Shown here one piece after another: positions 34,554 through 46,096 of a DNA stretch of 64,000 nt. Made by a program: the position numbers and the translations under genes. Origin of the DNA: Trichocoleus sp. FACHB-46 (GTDB taxonomy: Bacteria; Cyanobacteriota; Cyanobacteriia; FACHB-46); assembly GCF_014695385.1 (NCBI RefSeq), contig NZ_JACJOD010000008.1, positions 62,001-126,000 of the forward strand, given 5' to 3'. Under the pieces are notes generated by a model. It had not been told where the DNA came from and did no database searches. It was given only the letters and a program-made list of their open reading frames with translations. The first letter of the stretch is position 1. Each line of letters opens with the position of its first letter.

Positions 34554-36872
34554 CTAGGACTGTGAGAGCTGCGTGGGCAACGAAATAGTAAATGTTGTGT
34601 GTTCTGAATCACTCGTTACTTGAATCATCCCGCCTAAATGCTCGACCAATTTCTTGACTAAAGCTAAGCCTAATCCAGTTCCTCCTTGCTTCCAGCGATC
34701 GTTGCGAGGAATCCGGTAAAACTTTTCAAAGATGCGAGTTAGCTCAATGTCAGGAATTTCTGATCCAGAATTACTCACACTTAATTCTATATAAGGAGAG
34801 TTAAAACCAGCGATCGCCTTAATTTCACCACCAGGTGGGGTGTATTTGCAAGCATTGTTAAGGAGTTCTGCTAAAACTCGTTCCAAGCTGGGTTGGTCTG
34901 AAACTAACAAAGGTAATTCCGAAAGAATTTGAACTTGAACACTTTGCTGGCGATTGCTAGCTCGCTCTTTAAATGGCTCAACAAGTCGGGGTAGCCAATC
35001 ATTCAAATCAATCGTCTCTGGATTAAAAGGCTTGGCGGCGGCTTCTAATCGTTGCAGGTCTAATAAATCATTAATTAAGTTGATTTCGCGATCGCACTCG
35101 GCTTGCAGAATTCTGAAGTAATGATCTTCTTGTTCTTGAGTTTTAGCAATCTTGAGCATATAAATAGCCATTTTCATGTTAGCCATTGGGCTACGTAGTT
35201 CATGAGAAACGGTACTTAAGAAATCATCCTTAAGTAAATTCATGCGCTGTAGCTCTTGCATTTGATGGCTCAAATTTTCTTCGATTTGCTTCCTGGCAGT
35301 AATGTCTTCCAAGACCAGCAATAATCCATCCAGGTGGGGAGATTGTTTCGCAATTTCTGGCTCAACACTCCCATAAAGCAAAGGTTCTAGCTTTAGTTCA
35401 AACCAGGTGCCATCTTGGTGCAATTCATGGGGAGTGACTGGCTGCTGTTGCCTTAACATCTGTAAATCTGACTGCCATTGTCCTTGGCTCAACCAGCGAG
35501 GAATCAGTTGGGCATGGAGGCGATCGCCCACCTTAATCTCCAACCATTTAGCAGCCATCGGATTGCAAAACCACACCAAACCATCTAAGTCAGCAGCTAA
35601 CAAGCCAATGGAAAGACTCCGGGCGATCGCAGCTTGCGCCGATTGAGAGCGACCGAATTGCTTAGCTAGTAAAGCTAACTGAGCTACGGGCTGCATTGAG
35701 GCGGGCTGTTGGCCTGTTTGCCAGTGGGTTTGCTCAGAGCGCAGGATACTGTGGCTACGAGCAACGAGGTCTTGGTGGTGCGCTTGCCAAAGCTGCTTCA
35801 CTTCATGCTGAAGTAGGGCATTTTCGCGCAATCGTTCCTCAAGCAGGACGGTGCCAGTCGTGGTGCTAAATAGAATAATGGGCAGAACCACAGGCATTAA
35901 GTAGCCAGCGTGCAGCAACAGTAGGCTGGCAATGCTCCAAATGCCGCATAAACCTAGTCCTAGGGTGATTTGGCGTTCAGTCGACCACCGACTCAGCACA
36001 TAGCTTAATCCTGGTCCACCCAACAGAAATAGCCCTAATAGCCAGGGTTGGGGGGGTAGCCGCAGAGAGTTGTGCTGGAGCAGAGTGCTGATCACCGCCG
36101 CATGGAGATGCGTGCCACTGGCAGGAGGATTGCGATCGAAGGGGGTAGGCAGTGAGTCGAGCCCCGCCGCAGTTACTCCAACGACTACAATTTTGTCCTT
36201 GAAGGCTTGAGGGGAAATTTGTTGGTGGATTACATCTACAAACGAATAGTGCTGGAGCTGACGCACAGGCCCTGGCCAGTTGACCCAAAAAGGGGTTTGT
36301 AGGTTGGGCAGCTCCACGGGAGCTTGCACTAAGCTATACCCCTGAACGGCGGCTAAGCCTAGGGCAGGCACCCCCTGTAACTGCAAATCGATTTTTCGTG
36401 TGAGACCGTCAGAATCTTGTTTCTTGTAAACTTGGCCAACGGCGAAAGCAACTTTGCCGAGGGGAGGACTGGGGAGTAGAGGCCCCCCGATGCCGTCCCA
36501 AGCTTGGGCCAGAACCACACGCCCTTGTTGCTGCACTGCTGTCGCAAGTCGAGTATCTTGGGGGCCTTGATCCGTCAAGACTACATTTAAGGCAATCACA
36601 CTTGGCTCAGCTTTGGTGAGAACACTGAGCAGTTGAATATATTGCTGGCGAGACCAGGGAAAGGGTCCTAGGTCTCGTAAACTTCGGTCATCAATCCCGA
36701 CAATCACCACGCTTCGGTCCCAAGCGATCGCGCCCCGCAGTTGAAACAGCGTGTTGTAAGCAATTTGCTCCAAGGGCCGCCAAACTTCTAAAGCAGTCAA
36801 GCTGGCAATCACTAAGGCTGTGATTCCCCCTGGAAGCAGTCGCCATCCTAACTCCCGGAACTGCCGCTTCAT
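34554..36872 (-). CDS. CHASE2-PAS sensor histidine kinase
   Basis: A 772-residue membrane histidine kinase. A helix at about 12-30 precedes a large external CHASE2 domain (about 35-270; VVIVGIDDRSLRDLGPFPWSR near its start, IVVVGVTAAGLDSLPTPF near its end). Three helices follow at about 275-340. A PAS-like region lies at 400-520, then HisKA with FLSTVSHELRSPMANMKMAI and HATPase_c with LLNNACKYTPPGG and GGTGLGLALVKKL. No receiver domain is attached, so a separate response regulator must exist elsewhere. It is the last gene of a probable operon with ygfZ and the 168-residue protein. Confidence 0.92.
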   Translation of the reverse strand: MKRQFRELGWRLLPGGITALVIASLTALEVWRPLEQIAYNTLFQLRGAIAWDRSVVIVGIDDRSLRDLGPFPWSRQQYIQLLSVLTKAEPSVIALNVVLTDQGPQDTRLATAVQQQGRVVLAQAWDGIGGPLLPSPPLGKVAFAVGQVYKKQDSDGLTRKIDLQLQGVPALGLAAVQGYSLVQAPVELPNLQTPFWVNWPGPVRQLQHYSFVDVIHQQISPQAFKDKIVVVGVTAAGLDSLPTPFDRNPPASGTHLHAAVISTLLQHNSLRLPPQPWLLGLFLLGGPGLSYVLSRWSTERQITLGLGLCGIWSIASLLLLHAGYLMPVVLPIILFSTTTGTVLLEERLRENALLQHEVKQLWQAHHQDLVARSHSILRSEQTHWQTGQQPASMQPVAQLALLAKQFGRSQSAQAAIARSLSIGLLAADLDGLVWFCNPMAAKWLEIKVGDRLHAQLIPRWLSQGQWQSDLQMLRQQQPVTPHELHQDGTWFELKLEPLLYGSVEPEIAKQSPHLDGLLLVLEDITARKQIEENLSHQMQELQRMNLLKDDFLSTVSHELRSPMANMKMAIYMLKIAKTQEQEDHYFRILQAECDREINLINDLLDLQRLEAAAKPFNPETIDLNDWLPRLVEPFKERASNRQQSVQVQILSELPLLVSDQPSLERVLAELLNNACKYTPPGGEIKAIAGFNSPYIELSVSNSGSEIPDIELTRIFEKFYRIPRNDRWKQGGTGLGLALVKKLVEHLGGMIQVTSDSEHTTFTISLPTQLSQS

Positions 36873-36949
36873 ACTTTTGCTGTGTGCTTTCCTCCAGGGA
36901 TAGGATGAATAATGGCCGAGATTGAGGTGAAGGCCGCAATAAGTTATTT

Positions 36950-38005
36950 CTATTGTCGGTTATAAGTCAAAAAGGGAACAGGGACTACCTCCCCTTGAGC
37001 CGCACCCACTTGAACTTGTAAACCCGCGCCTCCCGCTTTAGTTCTAATGTAGCCAAGCCCAAATGCTTCCTGAGCAATGGTTGTCGAACTAGTGAGAACA
37101 CCGACTTTTTCGTCTCCTAAAGTAATGGTGCTTCCCGCCGCGACAGGTTCACTGAGACGGATGCCCCAAAGTTGTTGTTTGACTCCTTTATAGGTATCTA
37201 GACGCGCGATTGTTTCTTGGCCGATGTAACAACCTTTATTAAAGGAGAGAGTTTGCCACAAACCTGCTTCTAGTGGGTTGTAGTCTTCTGTGAGCTCGTG
37301 TTCTGGCACCGGACGGCCTTGCTGAACGCGCAGTTGTTCCCAGACGCGATCGCCCAAAGGAACCGCCCCGCCTTCCACCAACTGCTGCCACAAGCTCGCA
37401 GCTGACTCAGCCGCTAAGAACAAGGTATAACCAGGGATTGCTAAGCCACTCCCAACTGCGACTCGAACTTCACTGTCTCCTAGAGAAAACAAAGCATGAT
37501 TGCCATTGGGTTGGCCGATTAGAGAGCTTGCCCCCAATTTATTGAGTAGGGCATCGCTCTGAGGCCCAAGCAGACTAAAGGTTGCAGTGGTGTTTGTCAG
37601 ATTGGTGAGCTTGACGCGATCGGCAAAAAAGATGTAGCGATCGAGAAAATCCAATAAGCTCTGGCAGCGGTTAGGGGAAACCAGTAAAAGAATCGTTTCT
37701 TCTGTGACGTAGACACTCGCGAGATCCAGGGTGCGAGCCGTTGAAGTGACAAATACGGTGTCGCAGCCTTGACCTGGTTGCAAACGCTTGATGTCGTTGG
37801 TGCTTTGGTTGTGCAGGAAGTTTTGTCGATCGGCATCTGAGATTTGCATGCGACCCCAATGGGAGCGATCGCACAGCGCCACTCCTGTCCGAGCAGCCTC
37901 AAGAGCGGCGCTATCATTGCTAAAACTCACGGGGATAGTGGCTGAACCAATCTCTTCAAACGTAGCGCCAGCAGACGCTTGAAGTTGATGCAGGTCTTGA
38001 GTCAT
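36950..38005 (-). CDS. ygfZ: YgfZ/GcvT-fold folate-binding protein
   Basis: A 351-residue protein of the COG0354 family, which supports iron-sulfur cluster assembly or repair using folate. The hallmark motif is NKGCYIGQETIARLDTYKG (K-G-C-Y-x-G-Q-E), near residues 245-263. The N-terminal HNQSTNDIKRLQPGQGC stretch is the typical GcvT-type beginning. It is not GcvT itself, because the glycine-cleavage partners are absent and the YgfZ Cys motif is present. It lies 25 bases after the upstream 168-residue gene and 77 bases before the CHASE2 kinase. Confidence 0.9.
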   Translation of the reverse strand: MTQDLHQLQASAGATFEEIGSATIPVSFSNDSAALEAARTGVALCDRSHWGRMQISDADRQNFLHNQSTNDIKRLQPGQGCDTVFVTSTARTLDLASVYVTEETILLLVSPNRCQSLLDFLDRYIFFADRVKLTNLTNTTATFSLLGPQSDALLNKLGASSLIGQPNGNHALFSLGDSEVRVAVGSGLAIPGYTLFLAAESAASLWQQLVEGGAVPLGDRVWEQLRVQQGRPVPEHELTEDYNPLEAGLWQTLSFNKGCYIGQETIARLDTYKGVKQQLWGIRLSEPVAAGSTITLGDEKVGVLTSSTTIAQEAFGLGYIRTKAGGAGLQVQVGAAQGEVVPVPFLTYNRQ

Positions 38006-38030
38006 GGAATTTCAACAATGCCTCTAGAAA

Positions 38031-38537
38031 TTAGCGTGCAGGAAGGTTTGTAAAAACTTGCTCGATCAGCTGCCGAGCTTTGTCGTCCAAGCGGTTCCAA
38101 TCGACCTCTCCCATTTCATCATCAATCAAGCTGGTATCAATCTCAACCGCTTGCGGGTCAGAGCTATCTTGAAATACCAGATAGTTACGAAAACAAACTT
38201 GGTAACACAGCTCCCAGAGATCAATTTGGACTTGCTGATCTTGTTTTTCTAAGCACAAGAGATACCCAGGAAAAGGTGTAGGTAGATGCGCCAAGGCTTG
38301 TTCAATTTCAGCCGCTTGTTCTGGTGAAGCAGTAGCTAGCTCTGCTTGCAGGTGCTTGACTTGAGCTTGAATCGCCTCTGGTGTACCTTCTGGCCAAGTT
38401 TGCACATCTTGATAAGTCCCTTTCCAGTCCGATTGATCCAACTGCTTGCGGATATTATCTAGTAAACGAATAAAAGCAGGCTGCATCAGCAGCTCAGCTT
38501 GGACCCAAGCAACTTGATCTTGAAATTGCGGCTTCAT
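38031..38537 (-). CDS. Conserved-looking hypothetical protein
   Basis: A 168-residue soluble protein I do not recognise. It is mainly helical and rich in Gln and acidic residues (for example LQAELATASPEQAAEIEQAL). It carries a short segment with two Cys (LWELCYQVCFRNYLVFQ) that might be redox or structural. There is no signal peptide or membrane segment. It is the first gene of a three-gene minus-strand unit, 25 bases before ygfZ; a role connected with ygfZ is possible but not shown by the sequence. Confidence 0.7.
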   Translation of the reverse strand: MKPQFQDQVAWVQAELLMQPAFIRLLDNIRKQLDQSDWKGTYQDVQTWPEGTPEAIQAQVKHLQAELATASPEQAAEIEQALAHLPTPFPGYLLCLEKQDQQVQIDLWELCYQVCFRNYLVFQDSSDPQAVEIDTSLIDDEMGEVDWNRLDDKARQLIEQVFTNLPAR

Positions 38538-39334
38538 AAATAAAGTGAAATCTTAAACCTTAGAGCTGTTAAACCAGTGAGCACTAAACCTTTGAGGGCT
38601 TTTAGAGCGATCGCTTCCGTGCTCCTTATCACCACAGTAATCCAAACTATCCGCTGATTGTGATGCTGATTGTTTGATTGCTACAGGGGGAGACAACTCA
38701 GTTGAGCGATCGCTTCCGGCGCTACTGACTCCATATCGGCTAATTTTGATCTAAAGTTTGATGGGGTTGGGAGTGAATTTAATTCAGGAATCTACAGGAT
38801 AGACGTTACTAAGGAGTCTTATTAATGTCGCTATCCTCTGATGCTGACTGACTTTTAGACAAGCAGGAGCAATCAAACAGAGGTTTCTAGAGCCGCCTGT
38901 TGGCCTCAGAAATGAACAGGGATGCCTGCCATGAAATCTCAGAATATCGTCCTCAAGTGCAGTAGCGTACAGCGCCTGAAAATAACGTTTTAGTATATTT
39001 GATTGCAAACTCTGTCTGTAGCAAGCAGAGAGTTCAATGATTTAGCTGCACCGAAACAGTCATTGAGTTAAACCCGTTAAGTTGTTTTACCTTCCCCGTC
39101 TCAGCTAACCTGAGGGCTGATTTTTGGATTTAGCATCTATCTTTCGGTAGAAGCCAGTGGCCAGCCTTTGCACCGGATAATTGATCACAACTATCTCTGT
39201 TGGTCGTTGCACTCGTTAACTCTGCTCTCTCGTCCTTGACTGCTACTACAGGAGGTCTGGTTCGGCACAGATCTTGGCTGGTGGCGGCAACTCCCTAATT
39301 ATTCGTATCCTCATTGCTCTAAAAGGATCAGGCT
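38538..39334. other. Long spacer and leader before the poly-HAMP kinase
   Basis: About 800 bases between divergent genes. I see no convincing gene: the minus-strand frame at 38784-39008 has no ribosome binding site and poor protein character. A likely Shine-Dalgarno segment, AAGGATCAGG, precedes the kinase start at 39335. The promoters of both divergent units must lie here. Confidence 0.6.
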
Positions 39335-42300
39335 ATGCCCGCTGAACAAGTTACCAAAGATACCGAGAACTTGGACCTCAGACAGTTACTAAAGATACTC
39401 AGTGCCGTTAAGAAAGGTAACTTTTCAGTTCGCATGGCTGATGAGTACACCGGGATGGCAGGCAAGGTTGCTGATGCGATTAACGATGTCATCGAGCTGA
39501 ATGAGCGGATGACCAAGGAGCTAGAACGAATTGGCAAAGTTGTTGGTAAAGAAGGCAAAATCACTCAGCGAGCGTCGCTTGGAAATGCGGGCGGTTCTTG
39601 GGGCTCTTGCTTAGAGTCGATCAACAGCTTAATCAGCGACTTGGTGCAACCTACTGTAGAAACGTCGCGGGTCATCCGAGCCGTAGCGCATGGTGACTTG
39701 TCGCAAACCATCCCGACCGAAATTGAAGGTCGCCAGCTCAAAGGTGAGTTTTTACAAACGGCTCAAGTCGTCAACACGATGGTGGAGCAGCTTAGCTCCT
39801 TTGCCTCTGAGGTAACCCGTGTAGCTCGCGAGGTAGGCACCGAGGGTAAGTTGGGCGTGCAAGCCGAAGTCAAGGGTGTGGCAGGCACCTGGAAAGACTT
39901 GACCGATAACGTCAACTTGATGGCAGGCAACCTGACCGGACAGGTACGGAATATTGCCGAGGTTGCGACGGCGATCGCCAACGGTGACTTGTCCAAGAAG
40001 ATTACGGTAGACGTGAAAGGCGAAATTCTAGAGCTAAAAAACACCGTCAACACGATGGTAGACCAGCTTAACTCTTTTGCCTCTGAGGTAACCAGAGTCG
40101 CCCGTGAGGTGGGAACTGAAGGAAAACTAGGTGTGCAAGCCGAGGTGAAAGGCGTAGCAGGCACCTGGAAAGACCTCACCGACTCCGTGAACTTGATGGC
40201 AGGCAACCTGACTGCGCAAGTACGGAACATCGCCGAAGTGACGACAGCAGTGGCGAATGGTGACCTCTCGAAGAAGATTACGGTAGACGTGAAAGGCGAG
40301 ATTCTGGAGCTGAAGAACACCGTCAACATCATGGTGGACCAGCTCAACTCCTTTGCCTCTGAGGTAACGCGGGTGGCGCGGGAAGTAGGTGCAGAAGGAA
40401 AACTCGGTGGTCAAGCCGAAGTTCGGGGCGTCGCGGGCACCTGGAAAGACCTGACCGACTCGGTAAACTTCATGGCAGGCTCTCTGACAGCCCAAGTGCG
40501 GAACATCGCGGAAGTGACGACAGCAGTAGCGAATGGCGACCTCTCCAAGAAAATCACCGTAGATGTCAAAGGCGAGATTCTAGAGCTGAAGAACACGATC
40601 AACACGATGGTGGACCAGCTCAACTCCTTCGCTTCTGAGGTAACCCGTGTGGCGCGGGAAGTAGGTACCGAAGGAAAACTGGGCGTACAAGCTGAAGTGC
40701 GAGGCGTAGCAGGTACCTGGAAAGACCTGACCGACTCCGTGAACTCGATGGCAGGTAACCTGACAGCCCAAGTGCGGAACATCGCCGAAGTGACGACCGC
40801 AGTGGCGAATGGCGACTTGTCCAAGAAGATTACCGTAGATGTGAAGGGTGAAATTCTCGACCTGAAGAACACGATCAACACGATGGTGGACCAGCTCAAC
40901 TCCTTCGCCTCTGAGGTAACCAGAGTGGCACGGGAAGTAGGCTCGGAAGGGAAGCTCGGTGGTCAAGCCGATGTGCGCGGGGTGGCGGGTACCTGGAAAG
41001 ACCTGACCGACTCCGTGAACTTCATGGCGGGTTCGCTGACCGCGCAGGTGCGGAATATTGCCGAAGTGACGACGGCGGTAGCGAACGGTGACCTCTCCAA
41101 GAAAATTACCGTAGACGTAAAAGGCGAGATTCTAGAGCTGAAGAATACCATCAATATCATGGTGGATCAGCTCAACTCCTTTGCTTCTGAGGTAACCAGA
41201 GTCGCCCGTGAGGTGGGAACCGAAGGAAAACTCGGTGTGCAGGCGGAAGTACGTGGGGTGGCAGGCACCTGGAAAGACCTCACCGACTCGGTAAACTCGA
41301 TGGCAGGCAACCTCACCGCGCAAGTCCGGAACATCGCGGAAGTGACGACGGCGGTAGCGAACGGTGACTTGTCCAAGAAAATCACCGTGGATGTGAAGGG
41401 TGAGATTTTAGAGCTGAAGAACACCATCAACACGATGGTGGACCAGCTCAGCTCCTTTGCTTCTGAGGTAACTAGAGTCGCCCGTGAAGTGGGTACTGAA
41501 GGGAAACTGGGGGTACAAGCCGAAGTTCGTGGTGTAGCGGGGGTTTGGAAAGACCTGACTGACAACGTGAACTCGATGGCAGGCAACCTGACAGCCCAGG
41601 TGCGAAACATTGCCGAAGTTGCGACCGCGATCGCCAACGGTGACCTCTCCAAGAAAATCACCGTGCAGGTGAAGGGCGAAATCTTAGAGCTGAAAAATAC
41701 CATCAACATCATGGTGGACCAGCTCAGCTCCTTTGCTTCTGAGGTAACTAGAGTTGCCCGGGAGGTGGGTTCCGAAGGGAAACTGGGTGTGCAAGCCGAT
41801 GTCCGAGGCGTAGCAGGCACCTGGAAAGACCTGACGGACTCGGTAAACTTCATGGCGGGTTCTCTGACAGCGCAGGTACGGAACATTGCCGCAGTCACGA
41901 CAGCGGTGGCGAACGGTGACCTCTCCAAGAAGATTACGGTAGACGTCAAAGGCGAGATTCTAGAGCTGAAAAATACGGTCAACACGATGGTGGACCAGCT
42001 CAACTCCTTTGCTTCTGAAGTAACCAGAGTTGCCCGTGAGGTAGGCTCCGAAGGAAAACTGGGTGTACAAGCGGTCGTGCCGGGGGTTGCAGGTACCTGG
42101 AAAGACCTGACGGACTCGGTAAACTTCATGGCGGGTTCTCTAACCGCGCAGGTGCGGAACATCGCGGAAGTGACGACGGCGGTGGCCAACGGTGACCTCT
42201 CAAAGAAGATTACGGTAGACGTCAAAGGCGAGATTCTAGAGCTGAAGAACACGATCAATACGATGGTGGACCAGCTCAACTCCTTTGCCTCTGAGGTAAC

Positions 42301-45300
42301 TAGAGTTGCCCGCGAAGTGGGTACCGAAGGAAAACTGGGGGTACAAGCCTACGTCCGAGGGGTCGCGGGAACCTGGAAAGACCTCACGGACAATGTGAAC
42401 TTGATGGCAGGCAACCTCACCGCTCAGGTGCGGAACATTGCGGAGGTGGCAACGGCGATCGCGAACGGCGACTTGTCCAAGAAAATCACCGTGGATGTGA
42501 AGGGTGAAATTCTCGACTTGAAGAACACGATCAACACGATGGTGGACCAGCTCAGCTCCTTCGCCTCTGAGGTAACGCGGGTCGCCCGTGAAGTAGGCAC
42601 CGAAGGAAAACTGGGCGGTCAAGCGCAAGTCACCGGAGTTGCAGGCACCTGGAAAGACCTGACCGACAACGTGAACTCGATGGCAGGCAACCTCACTGCG
42701 CAGGTGCGGGGGATTGCGCGAGTGGTAACGGCGGTGGCGAACGGTGACCTGAAGCGCAAGTTGATGCTGGATGCCAAGGGTGAAATCGAAACCCTGGCCG
42801 ACACGATCAACGAGATGATCGACACGCTGGCCACCTTCGCCGACCAGGTAACGACGGTAGCCCGCGAGGTAGGGATTGAAGGAAAGCTGGGCGGTCAAGC
42901 GAAAGTACCGGGGGCTTCTGGAACTTGGCGCGCCTTGACCGACAACGTAAACGAACTGGCGGCCACTCTTACTACTCAGCTGCGAGCGATCGCCGAGGTG
43001 GCAACGGCGGTAACCAAGGGCGACCTGACCCGCTCGATTTCTGTGGCGGCGCAAGGGGAGGTGGCAGTCCTGAAGGACAACATCAACCAGATGATCGCCA
43101 ACCTGCGCGAAACAACGCAGAAGAACACCGAGCAAGACTGGCTCAAGACCAACTTGGCCAAGTTCACCCGGATGCTGCAAGGTCAGCGCGACCTGGAAAC
43201 CGTTTCCAAGCTGATTCTGTCCGAGTTGGCTCCGCTGGTTTCGGCTCAGCATGGGGTCTTCTACCTGATGGAACCGGGCGAAATGCATATTCCTTTCCTG
43301 AAGCTGCTCAGCACCTATGCCTACCGTGAGCGCAAGCACTTGGCAAACCGCTTTGGCATCGGTGAAGGTCTAGTGGGTCAATGTGCTCTAGAGAAAGAAC
43401 GGATTCTGCTCAGCGAAGTCCCAGACGACTACATCAAGATTAGTTCTGGCCTGGGAGAAGCCACACCTCGCAATGTGGTTGTCTTACCCGTGTTGTTTGA
43501 AGGCCAAGTGACTGCTGTGATCGAGCTGGCGTCCTTCCGGCAGTTTAGTGATATTCACCTCACCTTCTTCGACCAACTGACTGAAAGTATCGCCATCGTC
43601 TTAAACACGATCGCGGCCAGTATGCGGACGGAAGAACTGCTGAAGCAGTCTCAATCCTTGGCCGAAGAACTGCAAGTCCAGCAGAAGGAACTCACCGACA
43701 CCAACAAGCGCCTAGAGCAACAAGCGCAATCGCTGAAGGCTTCGGAAGAGTTGCTGAAGAACCAGCAAGAGCAATTGCAGCAGACCAACGAAGAACTGGA
43801 AGAAAAAGCCGAGTTGCTGTCGCTGCAAAACAAAGAGGTGGAGCGCAAGAACCGCGAAATCGAACAAGCGCGGCGATCGCTGGAGGAAAAAGCCGAGCAA
43901 TTGGCCCTCAGTTCCAAGTACAAGTCTGAGTTCTTGGCAAATATGTCCCACGAACTCCGGACTCCACTCAACAGCTTGCTGATTCTGGCTCGACTGTTAA
44001 CCGACAACAGCGACGGCAACTTGACCCAAAAGCAAGTGGAGTATATCCAAACCATCCACTCAGCGGGTACCGACCTCCTAGAGCTAATCAACGACATTTT
44101 GGACTTAGCCAAAATCGAATCGGGCACTATGTCGGTCGATATTGACCAGATGTTGTTCACCGATCTACGCGGTTACATCGATCGCACCTTTGGCCAAGTG
44201 GCTCAGGATAAGAGCTTGCAGTTCAACATCGAGCTGGATGAGCGCCTCCCCCGCGCCATCTATACCGATTCCAAGCGTTTACAACAAGTGCTGAAGAATT
44301 TGCTGGCCAACGCCTTCAAGTTTACCGAGCGCGGCTCTGTTACCCTCAGCATGACGGCGGCAGCCCAAGGTTGGAACCCAGAGAAAGAAAGCTTGAGCCG
44401 TGCTAATACGGTGATTGCCTTCTCTGTGACCGATACGGGCATTGGCATTCCAGCGGACAAGCAGAAGATTATCTTTGAAGCATTCCAGCAGGCAGATGGC
44501 ACGACCAGCCGCAAGTATGGCGGCACCGGATTGGGCCTCTCGATCAGCCGAGAAATTGCCCGTCTCTTGGGCGGTGAAATTAGGCTGACCAGCGCTCCGG
44601 GACAAGGAAGCACGTTTACGCTATACCTACCGCAGGCTTACCAAGCCCCACCCACTGCCGCTCCAGCACCTCAGATGCCCATTCGGGTAGAACTGGGACG
44701 GCGGGAAGCACCCAACGGAGATGGCCCAGATTTCGCTGCCACGACATTGGCGGCCAATATTGCCGCGCTGAATTTGACTGAGTCACCTCCTAGCTCAATG
44801 ATGCTGCCCTTGCCCGAACTCAGTGATGACCGCAGCAATATTGAACCGGGCGATCGCGTCTTGCTGATCGTTGAGGACGACCTCAACTTCAACCGCGTGC
44901 TAATTGACATGGCGCGTAACGAAGGCTTTAAGGTGCTAGTTGCTTTACGCGGCAGCATGGGCCTCTCTATGGCGCGCGACTTCAAGCCCGATGCGGTGAT
45001 GTTGGATATTCGCTTGCCCGATATGGATGGCTGGACGGTGCTAGACCGCCTAAAGCACAACCCAGACACCCGCCATATTCCAGTTCATATTTTGACGGTG
45101 GAAGAAGGGCGGCAACGCGGCTTGCAATTGGGGGCGATCGCCTACATGCAGAAGCCGATCTCCAGCGAAAACTTGACCAACGCCTTGACTCAAATCAAAG
45201 AATTTGTCGAGCGTCGAGTCAAGAACCTTCTGGTGGTAGAAGACGACCAAATCCAACGTCAAAGCATTGTCGAACTGATCGGCAATGGTGATGTTGAAAC

Positions 45301-46024
45301 TACAGCCGTTGGCTCAGGGGCGGAAGCTCTAGAAATGTTGAGAGACAACCACTTTGACTGTATCGTGCTCGATCTCGGCCTGCCTGACATGACAGGTTTA
45401 GAGCTGATTGAAGCCTTAAAACAGGAAGTGGGGCTAGCGAAATTGCCGATTATTGTTTACACAGGCAAGGAGCTGAGCCAGCAAGAAGAAACTGAGCTGA
45501 AACGGATGGCCGAAACCATCATCATCAAGGATGTGCGATCGCCCGAACGCCTCCTAGATGAAACGGCGCTATTCTTACATCGGGTGCAATCCGACTTGCC
45601 ACAACCCAAGCGCCAGATGCTAGAGCAACTGCGGCAAAATGACCCGATACTCGAAGGCAAAAAGGTGCTGATTGTGGATGATGATGTCCGCAATATCTTT
45701 GCCCTCACCAGCCTGCTAGAGCGGTATCAGATGCAGGTGTTGTACGCAGAAAATGGGCGCGATGGCATTACTGTGTTGCAAAACAACCCAGATGTAGACA
45801 TCGTCTTGGTGGATGTGATGATGCCAGAAATGGATGGTTACGAAACCATGCAAACGATTCGCCAGTTGAGTGTCTTCGATGCATTGCCGATGGTGGCCCT
45901 CACTGCCAAGGCCATGCAGGGCGATCGCGAGAAGTGTTTAGAGGCGGGCGCTTCAGATTACATCACCAAACCGGTAGATACAGAGCAGTTACTCTCTCTC
46001 CTACGTGTCTGGTTGTATCAATAG
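39335..46024 (+). CDS. Poly-HAMP hybrid histidine kinase with GAF and three receiver domains
   Basis: A 2229-residue soluble sensor kinase with no transmembrane helix. Residues 1-154 hold two diverged HAMP-like units. Twelve 92-residue units follow (about 155-1258), each opening [14 protein letters not shown] and ending in a HAMP helix ([18 protein letters not shown]). Units 1-10 are nearly identical; 11-12 diverge. Then come a GAF domain (about 1268-1430), a coiled coil (1430-1525), HisKA with His1539 in [10 protein letters not shown], HATPase_c (about 1649-1768), and three REC domains (about 1843-1958, 1964-2080, 2107-2226), each with its Asp ([33 protein letters not shown]). It resembles fungal group III (Nik1) osmosensing kinases, which also use HAMP arrays. 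CheR, CheB and another hybrid kinase follow. Confidence 0.95.
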   Translation: MPAEQVTKDTENLDLRQLLKILSAVKKGNFSVRMADEYTGMAGKVADAINDVIELNERMTKELERIGKVVGKEGKITQRASLGNAGGSWGSCLESINSLISDLVQPTVETSRVIRAVAHGDLSQTIPTEIEGRQLKGEFLQTAQVVNTMVEQLSSFASEVTRVAREVGTEGKLGVQAEVKGVAGTWKDLTDNVNLMAGNLTGQVRNIAEVATAIANGDLSKKITVDVKGEILELKNTVNTMVDQLNSFASEVTRVAREVGTEGKLGVQAEVKGVAGTWKDLTDSVNLMAGNLTAQVRNIAEVTTAVANGDLSKKITVDVKGEILELKNTVNIMVDQLNSFASEVTRVAREVGAEGKLGGQAEVRGVAGTWKDLTDSVNFMAGSLTAQVRNIAEVTTAVANGDLSKKITVDVKGEILELKNTINTMVDQLNSFASEVTRVAREVGTEGKLGVQAEVRGVAGTWKDLTDSVNSMAGNLTAQVRNIAEVTTAVANGDLSKKITVDVKGEILDLKNTINTMVDQLNSFASEVTRVAREVGSEGKLGGQADVRGVAGTWKDLTDSVNFMAGSLTAQVRNIAEVTTAVANGDLSKKITVDVKGEILELKNTINIMVDQLNSFASEVTRVAREVGTEGKLGVQAEVRGVAGTWKDLTDSVNSMAGNLTAQVRNIAEVTTAVANGDLSKKITVDVKGEILELKNTINTMVDQLSSFASEVTRVAREVGTEGKLGVQAEVRGVAGVWKDLTDNVNSMAGNLTAQVRNIAEVATAIANGDLSKKITVQVKGEILELKNTINIMVDQLSSFASEVTRVAREVGSEGKLGVQADVRGVAGTWKDLTDSVNFMAGSLTAQVRNIAAVTTAVANGDLSKKITVDVKGEILELKNTVNTMVDQLNSFASEVTRVAREVGSEGKLGVQAVVPGVAGTWKDLTDSVNFMAGSLTAQVRNIAEVTTAVANGDLSKKITVDVKGEILELKNTINTMVDQLNSFASEVTRVAREVGTEGKLGVQAYVRGVAGTWKDLTDNVNLMAGNLTAQVRNIAEVATAIANGDLSKKITVDVKGEILDLKNTINTMVDQLSSFASEVTRVAREVGTEGKLGGQAQVTGVAGTWKDLTDNVNSMAGNLTAQVRGIARVVTAVANGDLKRKLMLDAKGEIETLADTINEMIDTLATFADQVTTVAREVGIEGKLGGQAKVPGASGTWRALTDNVNELAATLTTQLRAIAEVATAVTKGDLTRSISVAAQGEVAVLKDNINQMIANLRETTQKNTEQDWLKTNLAKFTRMLQGQRDLETVSKLILSELAPLVSAQHGVFYLMEPGEMHIPFLKLLSTYAYRERKHLANRFGIGEGLVGQCALEKERILLSEVPDDYIKISSGLGEATPRNVVVLPVLFEGQVTAVIELASFRQFSDIHLTFFDQLTESIAIVLNTIAASMRTEELLKQSQSLAEELQVQQKELTDTNKRLEQQAQSLKASEELLKNQQEQLQQTNEELEEKAELLSLQNKEVERKNREIEQARRSLEEKAEQLALSSKYKSEFLANMSHELRTPLNSLLILARLLTDNSDGNLTQKQVEYIQTIHSAGTDLLELINDILDLAKIESGTMSVDIDQMLFTDLRGYIDRTFGQVAQDKSLQFNIELDERLPRAIYTDSKRLQQVLKNLLANAFKFTERGSVTLSMTAAAQGWNPEKESLSRANTVIAFSVTDTGIGIPADKQKIIFEAFQQADGTTSRKYGGTGLGLSISREIARLLGGEIRLTSAPGQGSTFTLYLPQAYQAPPTAAPAPQMPIRVELGRREAPNGDGPDFAATTLAANIAALNLTESPPSSMMLPLPELSDDRSNIEPGDRVLLIVEDDLNFNRVLIDMARNEGFKVLVALRGSMGLSMARDFKPDAVMLDIRLPDMDGWTVLDRLKHNPDTRHIPVHILTVEEGRQRGLQLGAIAYMQKPISSENLTNALTQIKEFVERRVKNLLVVEDDQIQRQSIVELIGNGDVETTAVGSGAEALEMLRDNHFDCIVLDLGLPDMTGLELIEALKQEVGLAKLPIIVYTGKELSQQEETELKRMAETIIIKDVRSPERLLDETALFLHRVQSDLPQPKRQMLEQLRQNDPILEGKKVLIVDDDVRNIFALTSLLERYQMQVLYAENGRDGITVLQNNPDVDIVLVDVMMPEMDGYETMQTIRQLSVFDALPMVALTAKAMQGDREKCLEAGASDYITKPVDTEQLLSLLRVWLYQ
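39797..43108 (+). repeat. Twelve in-gene tandem repeats, period 276 bp
   Basis: Units begin near 39797, 40073, 40349, 40625, 40901, 41177, 41453, 41729, 42005, 42281, 42557 and 42833, every 276 bases (92 codons). The first ten are very similar at DNA level, differing mostly at third positions and a few hypervariable residues (for example Asn/Ser before the second Val-Asn). Units 11 and 12 are more diverged. Antisense open frames in this region are by-products. Confidence 0.93.
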
Positions 46025-46038
46025 GTAGAAGGCAAAAT

Positions 46039-46080
46039 TAAAAGTGTAAAAACGAAAATCCTGGAGTTCTTACACTTTTA
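46039..46080 (+). terminator. Long-stem hairpin between kinase and cheR
   Basis: TAAAAGTGTAA (46039-46049) pairs with TTACACTTTTA (46070-46080), 11 bp, loop 20, in the 72-base gap between the kinase stop and cheR start. The T-rich 3' arm can act as a U-tract. It may end part of the kinase transcripts, lowering cheR-cheB expression. Confidence 0.55.
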
Positions 46081-46096
46081 ATAACTTCTATAGCAA

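Noticed and set aside
38784-39008. 74-codon minus-strand frame in the kinase leader
   Set aside because: No ribosome binding site and no protein-like pattern.
41167-42279. Possible separate gene of 370 codons, minus strand
   Set aside because: It is the repeat mirror described above; its residues (long Ser/Thr/Val runs) reflect the antisense of a helical repeat.
39797-43108. Periodic repeats resembling a CRISPR-like array at first sight
   Set aside because: The period is 276 bp, in frame with one protein, with no short repeat/spacer structure.
39763-43339. Long minus-strand open frames (up to 370 codons) over the repeat region
   Set aside because: They repeat with the 276-bp period and have biased, repetitive composition; they are antisense by-products of the HAMP repeats, whose plus frame has clear domains.
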